Assembly: GCA_019914945.1 (NCBI GenBank)
Contig: CM034107.1
Span: forward strand, 2,728,001 to 2,792,000
Direction: 5' to 3'
Length of the DNA stretch: 64,000 nt
Origin: Typha latifolia
Taxonomy: Eukaryota > Streptophyta > Magnoliopsida > Poales > Typhaceae
Position numbers and translations under genes: made by a program
The notes under the pieces: model-generated
The model's input: only the letters and a program-made list of their open reading frames with translations
The model's database searches: none
What the model was told of the DNA's origin: nothing
Part shown: one piece after another, positions 37,601 through 48,055 of the stretch
How positions within the stretch are numbered: the stretch's first letter is position 1
How the letters are laid out: each line of letters opens with the position of its first letter

Positions 37601-40600
37601 ATCATTGTTTTCAATAAGTTTTTTTTAGTTTTTAGACTTCATCTGTGAGTAATTTTTATTTTCTTATTTTCTATCATTTCTTTTTTTAAATAATATTTAA
37701 AATTTTACACAATTAAGAAATAGTCTGATCCGATAAAGGCGGTAAATAAGTACCATTTTTTCGAGTGGCCAATCCCGATCTCCGTCAATTTCAAAACATT
37801 AATAAGAGGTATGCAAAGAACGCTCTTAGTTCCTTAGTACCTTACAACATGTCCTGGCGACGCAACTCCACAATCATGTTAAAGTCAAAGAATAAGAATG
37901 AACTAGCTTACATCATGAGCACCACTCTCAAGTAAATTAGACAACTACATGGTCAGCAACTATAGTAATTATTCATAGTTTAAATCTAATACCTACATTA
38001 CAACCTCCTAGATATGGGAACTTCTGTCAAACTTGATTTTTCGTCCACAGTAGTATGGCACACAATGTCTTTCAAGATAAATATATAACTATCAGCATAA
38101 GGTAAACCATTGAAAGACATCAGATGTTTCACATGCTTTGAGATTTGTTAGTGCTTGGTAAGTGATACACATTCCAAGTTTTTCAAGATTGGGTCTTTGC
38201 CAACGATGTGCAAATTGACATCATGATCTGTGAAATGGATACTACTATAAAGAGAAGGAAGAGGCCCCTAGTAAGCTTCCAGTTCAAAATTTTAACAAAT
38301 AGGCAAAGACCCGAAGTACGATCAATAGAAGTCATAATATCTAATTTACTAATAGTGATTGTTCTAAATTTGCTCACCCCACGAGTTGAGCTGCCAGCAG
38401 GCGGACGGAATTTATTTGGTGGAACAAGAAGAGTCTTCAGAAAAAACATCATATAGCCTTTCTTCCTTTGACACAAACTTAGACCTTTTTGCTGTATATC
38501 ACATATAAGCATGCAGAGCTTAGCCTCATTTTCCCATAATCCTCTTAAAACAGTTTCTGCCTGAATAACAACAAGAAGATGTCTTTGTCATTCCTGCTTA
38601 AACTGAGAAGTATATACTGATATTCTCCTTGAGTCATCACTAGAGCATGATAACAGAAGAAAAATACAAATGGCGATCGGAATATAGATTTTCAATGAAA
38701 TGTAAATCAAACCTCAGCAGGTAACAGATGCTTCTGACCAGAAGATAACATTTTCTTAATGTATTCAGGCGGCAGACTTTTTAATTGGTTTTTAGCTTCA
38801 TTCGTTGTTTGCGTAGGCAACGGCTCCTCATCCATATGCAAAAGAGTATCACCCTCTGATTGCTGAACTTCAGCATTTTGTGCCTCGCTGGATGACAGAT
38901 CCAGATTAGACTCTATTATCAGATTGCTTCTTATATCAGAAGCTAGCGTATCCTACAAACAATTAAACCAAACTCTTAAGACATGACACATGATTGTGTC
39001 TGATAATGATATGATAAATTTGATTTGCTAATAAATCTCATTAGCAGTCAGAAAACAAAGAAAACTAAAATACAACATTTATTTTGAAGCATAAAACACC
39101 ATTCCACATCATTTGATCTGTAGCGCAGTGTAAGACGAGAAAGCAAATTTAATCATGTTCCAATGTATCTTTAGCCTGCAGAACCCAGCAAAAGCAAAGC
39201 AATTGTAGGCTTCCAAGCCTTCCATGCATGCACATGTATATGTAATCAAAACCTGGTTTCCGATAGCATATTTAAATATCTGTGTGATTTCTAATATATA
39301 AATCAACAAATGACTATTAAATGAATGTTAACTATCCATCAATGATCAAACAACTCCCAATAATTAACCTAAAAAGTGGCCATATTGCACAGTGTGGAAA
39401 CGATAGAAGATGAAACCAGTGTACTGAAAGATGGCCGTGGTGCCAAGAGGTCACCCCACTACCTAGCGCCTAGACAGAAGGCGGACACTAAGGTGATCTA
39501 GTATTTTTAATATACAAAAATAATAAGTAATAAAATATGATATATATACCATATACTAAACTAATATATATAAGTTTTTAATAGTCCACTAAACCCTAAA
39601 ACCTAAACCTAGTCCACTTCCCACCCAAATGTGGACAAATTTAAGGTAAATAGCTCTCCTTCCATACAATCTGACTCCATCAAGTTTATTTCCCAACCAA
39701 GTTCTTTTTTTTTCTTTTTTTTTGCTTTTGAAAACTACTTAGGTTGATTTATTGATTTAGAGAGAGCTCTTCTGACTGAATCCACCAGAGTCCGTGCACT
39801 AGGCTTGGACGATCATGTGGGAAAAGAAGTGGGAGGCCTCGCGCGCCTCATCGGCAAGCCTCCTCGCCTCCTCCGCCAGCACATGGCGATTCTCCTCAAA
39901 TTGCCGCTGGATCTTCTTCGCCGACTCCATCATCATCATTGAGTCGCCGATGAATGTCCGCCACATCGCCCGCAGCAGCCCTCAATACGCCCCCAACACC
40001 TCTGCGCCCCTAGCTCGCCTCTACACAACAGAATAGAAGACTAACATTTTTAATAGGATTTGTTGCTAACAGGTTGCGGGTCGGCTAAGCTAACAAGTAA
40101 GCAACTTAAAAAGCCTCAATCGCCTCATTCCCTCTTCGATCTGAGCCCTAAACCCTCCTCTCCCCCCACACTTTCTCTCAATCTGAGCCCTAAGCGGAGG
40201 TGGCAAGCGAATTATGGCAACAAGCTAATGACGACGGGTAACTCTCAATCCCATTGTTTCTTCTTTTTCTTCCCTCCCGCCTTGTGTCGACCGCATTGCC
40301 GGATGTGGGGTGGTCGGTGTGCAGCCCCGACATGGCAGCCGCCAAATCTGCCTTTCAAAACACTGGATGAAATATTGCTTGAAATCAAAAAATAGTTTCA
40401 GAACTCTCCAAAGTACTGTTGAAATCTAGTGTTGCTACAAGTACATTACAAGAATTCACTACATCGAGACATAAACATACACTTCAGGAATTCAATTTAG
40501 ACATAAGATTGGTGGTCATCAGTTCTTCATATCTTCTTATAAATTAGAAACACATAGTAACCACAAAGTTTGAACATGACAACTTTTATGTTGAAATTTC

Positions 40601-43600
40601 ATGATGGCAAACACACTAAAGTTGCAAAATCAATGGGAACTCATACATGGGTTTTGCAAAAAAGAAAGTATGGTCCCGAATAGGACAGTCACACTAAGTT
40701 TTCAAATGCAATAAATTGTTCGTTTAGATAAGTTATCATGCAAAGGAAAAGAAAATTAGAAATTAGCCAATAACAATACATTTAAATCATAGAAATGAAA
40801 TTTCATGTATTATTGAAAGATGAGAATTGAAATAGAAGCAAGAAATCTCATGCTGAATAGACAAACCTATGCTTGACAAGAAAAGGTTTGGTAAGAGCAA
40901 AGCAAGCAATTTGATACCAAAAATTCATGTCTAGTATTTTAGACAAAGGGTTTATTGATAATACTAGTATAGAAAATAAATTAAAAAAGATTAACATTTT
41001 AAGCAACAAAAAAGAAAGACAAATATTGATTAATGCCAGTCAGTTCTGACAACAAGTCCTCTCCCTTTTATTTCTTTACTTCCAACTATTTGCCTATCTA
41101 ATTGAGCCTTAATAACCAAATTCATAGCGTAATCACAATGGTTATCAAAAGATACAGTATTATGGAAAAAAAGATTCGTTACTAAAAAGAGAGTCCACTT
41201 GCTGAAGTACCTTGTTGAGCCAACCAAAGGTTGGACTAGTAATTTTTGGATTTCTACTACCACAGTTTGAGCATTTCTTAGGTTTATTCCTTGTTAATTT
41301 AGAAAGGATAGAGAGGGCCTCAGTGTATTGAAGGGATGTCCATGTCTGTTTCTTTGAGTCTGTCGCATCTGGACATGTTTCTCCAATATGATCAGCAGCA
41401 TATTTCACAGCATCCTCTTCAGGAAAAAATAACTCACTCCATGAGCGAGCTTCTAAATTTCTAGCCTCAACAATGTCACCCCTTATAATAAGGTCCAGTT
41501 CTGAAGCATATCTTTGCACCTAATTTGACAAATAGGTGAATGAACAACAGAATAGGCAAAGATTCAGAAAGAACATCTATAAAATGAACTAAAGCAGAAG
41601 GGAAAATATAAGCAACCAGCATGGCATTACCTTTTCTTCATTCAACCTAAATTTATGACAGTAGAAGCAAGTAATCTGAAGAATATTTTGAAGACTCCTA
41701 AAAAGCAAAGGGTTATAAAGTGGCTTTGCAAGATCAATATGACCACAATGTCCTGGGCACCGAACGGAAAGCTGACCACAAGATTTGCAGCTGCATAAAG
41801 TATTTAAAAAAATCATGCATTAGAAATTAGCTCACAACTCCTTTATGAAACCGTAATTGCAGAGTTCATTAAGTAGACAAGATTACTCAAAACCAGCGGT
41901 ACCAGTTAAGCTCAACTCAAAATCATGTGGTATTTCAAAGATGTAAAACATATAATCTGTACTAAGATGTACCATTAATCAACGCATTAAGTTGTTCGAG
42001 TAATAAAGGTAGATGCAAGACAAAATTGAAAACTCTACACTCTACTAGGTAAATCATCATTTCTCAATTCTAGAATAGCAACAATAGCAACAACAATAAA
42101 ACAACCAAGCCTTTTCTTCTAATTATTTAGGGTCAAGTATATATATTATCCAAATTTAATCTCTAATTAGCGGAGGTGTTTATGTCAAAACCACGTTCCA
42201 AAAGGCGCCTACATAATGCAAGTGTTCAAAACTCAAAACTTAAGGGATAGTACGGCGCAAATGCGGACGCATATTAGAGCACATAAGTGTTTGATATTAG
42301 GATGTATCTAATTGATAATGTATAATAAGCAATTGGAAATCAAGGCCTTGGAAAGAAATATAGAACATAGATTTTTCTCTCTCTATACAAAGTCTATCAA
42401 TAATTGTAGTTAAGTTAGTATAGTAAGGCTATGAGCCTCCAATAAGTCGTATGCCAGTCCTTTGCTTAGCAACATGTGGGGCAGCATAGGGATCATAAAC
42501 ATATGTGGCCAACTATGAGAGAGCATGGTCATCTTTAGAGAACAATGAGTCAAATCAAGATTATCATGTATTCTCTTAATAATTCCTCGCATGCTGGTTT
42601 TGGTTTTCCCTGCCTGAATGAAATAACAATCTCAACTTGTACCAGTGCACTACATGACTTGCCCTCTAAGAGTGCAGCACTTCTAATATTATCATTTCTC
42701 ATCATATTCTATACTTGTACCATCCGTTAACCTCAGAAACACTCAATCAAAGAATTGTTGATTCTAATTGTCCAAAAAAAAAATTCCTGTAAAGCATTGC
42801 TGGTCTGATGGTCTGCCATCTCACGAAATATTCCTTCCAACTTAGGTGATCACAAAACACAGGAATTTTTCCATTATTTTCATTGGTAATGAATTTAGAA
42901 ACGTAAAGAAATTTCTCTATCAGCACCTAAATTTGTGCATTCCTTACAGATATTTTTTATCCATGCTGAATAATTTTCGTGATTTGTACTTTCCATCGAT
43001 TTTGAGGGCTTCTGATGATCTGATTAGACTTGATGATAAGATCTTTCTCTCAATCTTCAGCCCACAAAATGTTAGGATTACTATTATTAGAATTAAAAAA
43101 AAAAGGTCAAGAATCTGAGAGGTTATCTTGCTGCTAGTTAAGTTCAACAGTAAGATTTCATTCTAAATATGCAACTCAAGCAGGTCTGGATTCTAACTCA
43201 TCTAAGGAAGGGAGGCAACTTCCAAGAGATGCTCATTAACTGGCCCAACATAGACACAAACGAATGGAAGGTTTCTAAAAACAGGTTATATGGCTAAAAC
43301 AAGAAATCAAAGTAATTATCAGTCGGTGGTCAGGTCGCATGAGCATTTAATGTGGAAAACAATAAGTACTTGACATGTTAGACAATTGTAACTCAACATA
43401 GTCAACGATGTTATGTAAAGTTAGTATTACATTTCATTCAGGTTCACTTTGGGACAATCTTGTTGAGCCAAAAGGTATATGCTATTTTTAGCAAAACCTT
43501 ATGATGAAATTTTAGAGTATTTACACGATCAAAGACGTAACTCGTCACAATACAATGAGTTCTGACTTTCAAGAATAAAGGTATCCAGAAAACCTAATTT

Positions 43601-44710
43601 TCATTAAGTGCTAGATGTTGCAAAAGAATATTCTCGACAGTAAGAATACTAGTGTCAGAAGATAAAGGAGATATGGGTGGTGTAAGCAGTTAGAGAAAAA
43701 AGGTAGTATTACAGAATATGTCCACTGATACAAGGCAAAAGGAAAAAATGATCGAAAGAATATGAAAAATAAAGGCATTCCCATCAGCTTTCTTGTTATT
43801 TTCCTTTACTCTAGTATTGTTAGTTTGTTACATCATAATTCCATGTTCTTGTTTTTCAGCCTAAGCAAAAGAACCTAATCTTGTGCCAAACTGGTTACTA
43901 CATTTTACTTACTTTTCAATCATATATTGACATGATGGTGCAAATGTAATGGTAAATCACAAGTAGTAACTCAGAACACATTGGCCAATGATTCATGCAT
44001 AATTAGTCAAGAATAGAAATAAAAAGTGCAAGCACTAAAAAGAAAAAACAAAAAAGATACACAACTGAAATGCAACTCTTATCCAGGTAAGAAATTTGGC
44101 ACCACGACTGCAATGTATTAGCAACTCACGGGTCAGTATCATTTAGAGGACCCAATGCTGGATCATACAATCCATCCGGAACAGGAGTGCTCTTGACATC
44201 AAGGAGATCAGGCCTCGTAATCTTCTTTACGCTAATCTTCCGCACTTCCTCTGGACTGTAAAAACTAAAGTGGACAGACTCCACAGTCTCTGATGCCGCC
44301 TTCACAAAGAGTAATAAGAATAAGTTACCCAGATAATCAAATCAAGCCACCAGTATCTTAATTACCTGCACATGTTAATATCAGACAGCTTTAAAAATAA
44401 AGCTCTGATCCAAAAAATTCTGAACTCCCACCATTGTTAAAAATAAAAATTAAAAAAAAAACGAATACGAAGTGACGTCGTAATTTTCTTAAAAAGAACA
44501 GCTAAAACATTGGATTATCGAACAAATAAAAATGTGACTTTTACGACTATAAGATAAATCGAACACAAAAGATTGGAACTCTTTGGCACCCGAGAAAGAA
44601 TTAAAAAAATCAAAAAAAAATATGAAATTATAATAATGTGATCGGAGATTGATGAGCAAACTAAGAACTAGAGTGGCGAATAGGACCTCGTCCGATCGCG
44701 CGCCGGCCAT
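22693..44710 (-). CDS. NRPA1: DNA-directed RNA polymerase I largest subunit (A190)
   Basis: Catalytic subunit of nucleolar RNA polymerase I, which transcribes pre-rRNA. Twenty-one exons join in frame: 44710-44687, 44299-44130, 41790-41631, 41519-41211, 38952-38713, 38560-38378, 35531-35369, 34613-34426, 34007-33744, 32424-32336, 32258-32111, 31996-31781, 31640-31332, 31243-31102, 30731-30526, 28566-28364, 28228-28030, 27946-27669, 25981-25841, 25640-24797, 23229-22693. The total is 5,013 nt or 1,670 aa, close to what I recall for plant A190. The N-terminal zinc site is C66/C69/C76/H79; a second pair set is C106/C109 and C201/C204. The invariant metal-binding NADFDGD motif gives D602, D604 and D606. 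The [19 protein letters not shown] bridge-helix/trigger-loop region is about 1145-1163. A long acidic, low-complexity insert in exon 20 is characteristic of A190 and separates it from Pol II, III, IV and V. Every junction uses GT-AG and no frame break was found. The 8-codon first exon is the least certain. Confidence 0.96.
23230..24796 (-). other. NRPA1 intron 20
   Basis: A 1.57-kb AT-rich intron. Around 23760-23960 it has a patch with recurring ATA/GGTATCAGTCG-like words that looks like decayed transposon DNA, but no ends could be defined. No internal gene is seen. Confidence 0.6.
24797..25640 (-). other. NRPA1: NRPA1 exon 20, acidic A190-specific insert
   Basis: The longest exon, 844 nt. 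After a conserved start ([13 protein letters not shown]) it enters a stretch rich in Asp, Glu, Ser and Lys at roughly residues 1305-1470. It then returns to conserved sequence near [17 protein letters not shown]. Eukaryotic A190 proteins carry a variable acidic segment here, in the jaw region. Open frames on the plus strand (for example 25143-25478) are complements of this composition. Confidence 0.9.
25982..27668 (-). other. NRPA1 intron 18
   Basis: A 1.69-kb intron containing a tandem duplication with period about 184 bp (see 26478-26850). Otherwise no recognisable feature. Confidence 0.7.
26478..26850. repeat. two-copy tandem duplication, period about 184 bp, in NRPA1 intron 18
   Basis: The block starting AACTCTTATGCGCCTTTCTA near 26480 is repeated near 26664 with substitutions. 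The shared words include ACTACCTCACAAACAATTGG and the TCATTTGTTCAAGAA segment. There is no coding potential. Confidence 0.85.
28567..30525 (-). other. NRPA1 intron 15
   Basis: A 1.96-kb intron. It contains a three-copy minisatellite next to exon 16 (28628-28778). A segment at about 29230-29600 has unusually many CATGCA, ATATATG and GGCAGGC words and is probably an unidentified repeat fragment. No gene is seen inside. Confidence 0.6.
28628..28778. repeat. three-copy minisatellite, period 52-54 bp
   Basis: Units begin ATGCTTGAGAGAACTAGTCA at 28628, 28682 and 28734 and end with the shared words GCAGTTACCACAGTAC. They differ by a few bases and by the length of a T run. The array sits about 60 bp upstream, in gene sense, of the NRPA1 exon 16 acceptor. 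The repeating open frame it produces is an artefact. Confidence 0.95.
32111..32258 (-). other. NRPA1: NRPA1 exon 11, catalytic metal-binding loop
   Basis: This exon opens with [18 protein letters not shown]. The three aspartates (602, 604, 606) coordinate the active-site magnesium in all multisubunit RNA polymerases. Their presence in an intact exon with clean splice sites argues that the gene is functional. Confidence 0.95.
32425..33743 (-). other. NRPA1 intron 9
   Basis: A 1.3-kb intron with no recognised element. The open frames at 32893-33182 on both strands have no domain match. Confidence 0.6.
34990..35100 (-). mobile_element. Au-SINE-like fragment in NRPA1 intron 7
   Basis: The stretch GTGCAGGAGGCTCCCGCCTA, followed by a degraded GGGGAGGG-like part and ACGTAAGTCTTG, resembles the 3' half of the plant Au SINE read in reverse (reverse complement of CGCATAGCGGGAGCTTAGTGC and the CTGCGTACAA region). 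It is short and mutated, with no tRNA-related head. The family assignment is from memory of the consensus and is moderately secure. Confidence 0.5.
35857..37800. mobile_element. possible older outer element around the hAT-like insertion
   Basis: The 13-base words AATAAGAGGCATG (35844-35856) and AATAAGAGGTATG (37801-37813) flank the interval with one mismatch, like a target-site duplication. The inner edges are weakly similar in inverted orientation (CAGTTTTGGG... against the complement of the right edge, ATGTTTTGAA..., with GAGAT words about 20 bases in). If real, the hAT-like element sits inside it. A match this short in a 2-kb region could be chance. Confidence 0.3.
35953..37213. mobile_element. 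non-autonomous hAT-like DNA transposon with GC-rich cargo
   Basis: The left end TAGAGGTGATCAT and the right end ATGATCACCTCTA are perfect 13-bp inverted repeats; one more base on each side (C/G) extends the palindrome to 14. Just inside both ends the sequence is rich in GGGCCGG/GCCGGGC words, as in many plant hAT-type elements. The flanks GCCGAAAC and GTCAAAAA match at 5 of 8 positions, which would be an old 8-bp target-site duplication. No transposase is present. The interior from about 36280 to 36850 is GC-rich and lacks an intact open frame; it may be a captured gene piece. Confidence 0.7.
39417..40365. mobile_element. non-autonomous Pack-type hAT transposon inside NRPA1 intron 4
   Basis: The left end reads CAGTGTACTGAAAGATGG and the right end, complemented, reads CAGTGTTTTGAAAGGCAG. 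Similarity in inverted orientation resumes further in (GGTCACCCCACTACC against GACCACCCCACATCC), so the inverted repeats reach roughly 50-65 bp. The flanks GATGAAAC and GATGAAAT give an 8-bp target-site duplication with one mismatch. CAGTG-type ends with 8-bp duplications are hallmarks of hAT elements. There is no transposase. The interior has a GC-rich segment encoding a recognisable LYR-motif protein fragment, making it a gene-capturing (Pack-type) element. Confidence 0.82.
39799..40020 (-). pseudogene. captured LYR-motif protein fragment (LYRM7/MZM1-like)
   Basis: Read on the minus strand, the segment encodes [14 protein letters not shown], then [14 protein letters not shown], then [17 protein letters not shown] and a stop at 39801-39799. 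This matches the LYRM7/MZM1 family, mitochondrial LYR proteins that help insert the Rieske iron-sulphur protein into respiratory complex III. The Arg of the AYR (LYR-type) motif is replaced by TGA at 39983-39981, so the residues read AY-stop-GLL. The family's usual C-terminal continuation after VQA is absent. It lies within the hAT element and in the same orientation as NRPA1. The parental gene is not in the window. It is a gene relic, not a working gene. Confidence 0.75.
41791..44129 (-). other. NRPA1 intron 2
   Basis: A 2.34-kb AT-rich intron. Small open frames such as 42846-43118 are unsupported, and no repeat with defined ends was seen. Confidence 0.7.
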
Positions 44711-44897
44711 CTCTGAACGGAGGAGCTTGCGACAGCTTCAAAGAGTGAAAGAAAGAGAGTTCCTGGAGGTTTATCGTGGACCTGTGCGATTGCCTCGGGC
44801 CTGACCGGCTTTCGCGAGAGCTTCAAGGTTAGGGCTTAAAAGGTCCTGTATCACATTGATGTGAGAAGGCCACACTCTTCTCTGTCTAAAAGGGAGG

Positions 44898-44910
44898 TTT
44901 AGGGTTTTAG
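44898..44910 (-). promoter_or_regulatory. telo-box upstream of NRPA1
   Basis: On the NRPA1 strand the sequence reads CTAAAACCCTAAA, containing the plant telo-box AAACCCTAA. It lies about 190 bp upstream of the ATG, in the promoter or 5' leader. A second related CTAACCCTGAC word lies near 44932-44942. Telo-boxes are known to be enriched in promoters of plant ribosome-biogenesis and translation genes, which fits a Pol I subunit. Function here is inferred. Confidence 0.55.
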
Positions 44911-46875
44911 GAGGAAGAGGCGGTCAGGCCGTCAGGGTTAGAAAACAATTCCGATTGGGAAAATCACAACCCGGTTAGGCGTATTTTTATTTGTATATTG
45001 CGATTTAAACCCTACATTTGCACTGTTTTTAATTCGACCCCTGGATCTTTTAATGAATGGAAATTTATATTTTTTAAAAAAAATATCATATATGTTACTT
45101 TTTATTATCATTCACGCACGACTGTATCTCTTCATTTTGCATCCAAAACATGACTTCTAAATTAGGAAATTTTTTGGATATATCAAAAACGGTGATAGTT
45201 CAGATGATCTAAGTAAAATTAATTTTAAAATTTTTATTAGCATCCAAATAATTATAATAAGAGCATAATATATAAATAAGATGAGAGAGAGTGATGAATA
45301 TTTACCCAAGCTCTATTGTCGATTACAATAAGCATAAAATAAATGACTCTAGCAGAAACCCATAGGTGCTGAGAGCCTTGGGTGGTCAGCTTATAACTCC
45401 GTTGCAATCCAATAGCTCAAGACATAGTTTTATAAATCTCCAAGCTAAGTAATCAAAGATCACCAACCGGCAAAAGCGAAAAGAAGGAGAAAACTAAACA
45501 CATCCAATATATCTCAGCTTGCCAGAGAAGGGAGGAGAACTTTCTACCCTTACTTAGAATGGCCCACACACTTCACACCGTACCACCCAGAGCCACTATC
45601 AAGCAATCCCTCCCAGCTTCGGTCTTCTACAGTCACCTCCATCAATAAATACCTATCTCTCATTTGACTTTAAAATCTAGTTACCTATTCTTTTACTTAA
45701 AAACATTTATTTAAGCTTATTTAAGGGTATCAATATCATCTATAGTTATTTTAACATATCTATATGTTAACTGACGATTAAGAAAACTGATAATATATTG
45801 GTTGAGTAAACTAATAACATAGTATTTTTTAAGCATTGTAAGTAAAATACATGATTCAAATAATAAGCATCCAAATGATACGGTCGGAATGATAATAAAT
45901 ACAAAATGTAAATTCTTTTTGATAAATTTTTCTTTAATAAAATACCAACAAAACACTTTACACCCTCATTAGTAGACACATAATAAATAATTAAGCCTAC
46001 TCGAGCTCGGCTTAATAAGGCTTATTCAAGCTCGACTTGCATAAGGAGCCAGGATTGATCAATCCAATCAGTCATATTTAATTTTAAATCAAGCTTGATT
46101 TATACTTATTTTGAAGCTACTCGGGGCTTGAAATAGGCTTCTATTAAATTTAAGCAATTTAAATTTGATATACTTAAAATTAATTTCAAGCCAAGCTTTA
46201 GACTTAATTTGAAACAGGTTGGAATTGTTTATTGAGCTCGAAGTATTCTTGCATTGAATTTAAGCATTTCAAATTTGATCTTTTAGCATAGACTCAAAAA
46301 TAATTTCAGGCCGTGAACTCAACCCAATTATATCCCTACTCATTACTTTAACTCTACTTAGGGTGTTTTCTATGATTTAATTGAAATAAACATATAATGT
46401 GGAATACCAAATGTAAAAAGGAATTGCATGAGTAATCCTTTTCAGGGAATTTGTAGTTTTGCATATAAAACCTTAATTTAAGCAACAGCAGAGGCAACCC
46501 AAAAGATGCAGTTCTCCTCAAAGCAACTCCTCCAACATATGGCACCATGGACTGGAAGAGTTAACATTCTGTTACAAAGTTAAGATAAAAATTGCAATGA
46601 AATTGACAAAGTGAAGTAGGGAATCAAACGAGATCATTAAAGATCTTTAGATATAAAGCAAAAGGTTAAAAATATCAGTCAGTCGATTTATAGAGAATTC
46701 ATCAACTTGCGTCAAATTTGTCGGTCAGAATATTCTGTAGCAATATTATAAGGTTGCGTAGAAAGTTACGCAGTTGTAATGATTGTCTTTCGATGAGTTT
46801 GTCCGCGAGAAAGAAAAAAAATCTGGTGCGCGAGTTAAGGACTTACGTAGAAATTTCTATTGCTGTCTACAAGCA

Positions 46876-47262
46876 TAAGGAGGTGAACAAGAAGTCTCAC
46901 CAGAATTAGCTTCAATTATAGGATTTGGATGATTACATCCATATATGGTTTATTCATCTTAACTTTGATGCTATGTTCCATCAGAATTCACCAAGTCTAA
47001 ACAGTATAGGCTTGATCAGAGCTCTGTACAGAATTAGGAGGTGAACAAGAAATTGCACCAAGTCTAAACAGTATAGGCTTGATCAGAGCTCTGCACAGAA
47101 TAAGGAGGTGAACCAATAAATTTCACCAGAATTAGCTTCAATTATAGGATTTGGATGATTACATCCATATATAGTTTATTCATCTTAACTTCGATTCTTT
47201 GTTCGATTAGAATTCACCGAGTCTAAACAGCATAGGCTTGATCAGAGCTCTGCACAGAATCT
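46876..47262. repeat. tandem duplication, period 225-226 bp, with an inner 65-bp repeat
   Basis: The block TAAGGAGGTGAAC at 46876 recurs at 47101, and GGATTTGGATGATTACATCC at 46921 recurs at 47147. Inside it the unit AAGTCTAAACAGTATAGGCT with GATCAGAGCTCTG occurs three times (near 46994, 47060 and 47219). The structure suggests stepwise duplication. No coding sequence is seen. Confidence 0.9.
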
Positions 47263-48055
47263 GTGATAGTGTAGTCATGTTCAAGTTTCACAGGGAATAA
47301 GTTTGGTATGGAAAACTTTTAACACACTGGTCTTTCTATCCTCTTATCTTTATGTTTGGCCCCCCACAGCTAAGTAGGGTATCCTTAGCAAGCTAACATG
47401 ACTATGTCTCTTGAATTTATTCAGGGCATCTCTGCTAAACACTCAAGCTCAAGAAAGAAGAAATAAGGAGTCATGATTAAAGTCTTGTAAAAGGCTTAGA
47501 GTCGACAGCGAAAGATATTCTTTTGGTGGTCAGCCTCTATTTATCAATGACGTGGAAGACCTTGAACCATACTAGTTTGTTAAACTTAGTACTGCATCAC
47601 TATCGGCACATATGTGATGTAGAAATTCTGATTGCTGAAAGTATACTTCAGCAAGTAATACAGAATAGGATACAAAAGGAGATAGGTGCATACCGAGAAA
47701 TGTAAATAGTTTCGCGTTTCTGATAGGTTAGAATGCCAATTGCAGAAACTCTTCTAGTTTTTTGATATCAGAACTTATTTTATGATAAGTATGTATTAAG
47801 GATTAGGGATAAGATCAAGTTGCTCCATTTGGATGGCAAATGAAGGCAAGAATCACATCACTGCCTTGCTATAGTTAGGCCATAGTTACAACTGTCCTTT
47901 GTAAGGATACCAAAAGTTTGGAACAATACAACAATACTTCACAGCTGAGTACATTTACTGATGACTTCGTTTCAGTTATATATCTCCTTCCTCTTAATAG
48001 AACAACACTCCACAGCCTCAACTCTGACCTTCGACTTCCGGTGGCGGTGATCACC

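Larger units (their letters stand above)
35532..38377 (-). other. NRPA1 intron 6, largest intron, transposon-laden
   Basis: A 2.85-kb intron. It contains a hAT-like element at 35953-37213, possibly nested in an older element spanning 35857-37800. CT-rich tracts lie near 37447-37530. The remainder is AT-rich without other recognisable features. Confidence 0.75.
38953..41210 (-). other. NRPA1 intron 4
   Basis: A 2.26-kb intron that hosts the hAT-type element at 39417-40365. The rest is AT-rich non-coding sequence. Confidence 0.8.
44711..48055. other. NRPA1 promoter and repeat-rich spacer
   Basis: Beyond the NRPA1 promoter no gene is seen. The part at about 46000-46350 carries recurring GAGCTCGA, CAAGCTTGA and AATTTAAGCA words like those of decayed DNA transposons. 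A 225-bp tandem repeat is at 46876-47262. Confidence 0.5.

Noticed and set aside
46000..46350. GAGCTCGA/CAAGCTTGA-rich stretch as a defined transposon
   Set aside because: No convincing pair of ends or target-site duplication could be placed, so it is only mentioned in the spacer entry.
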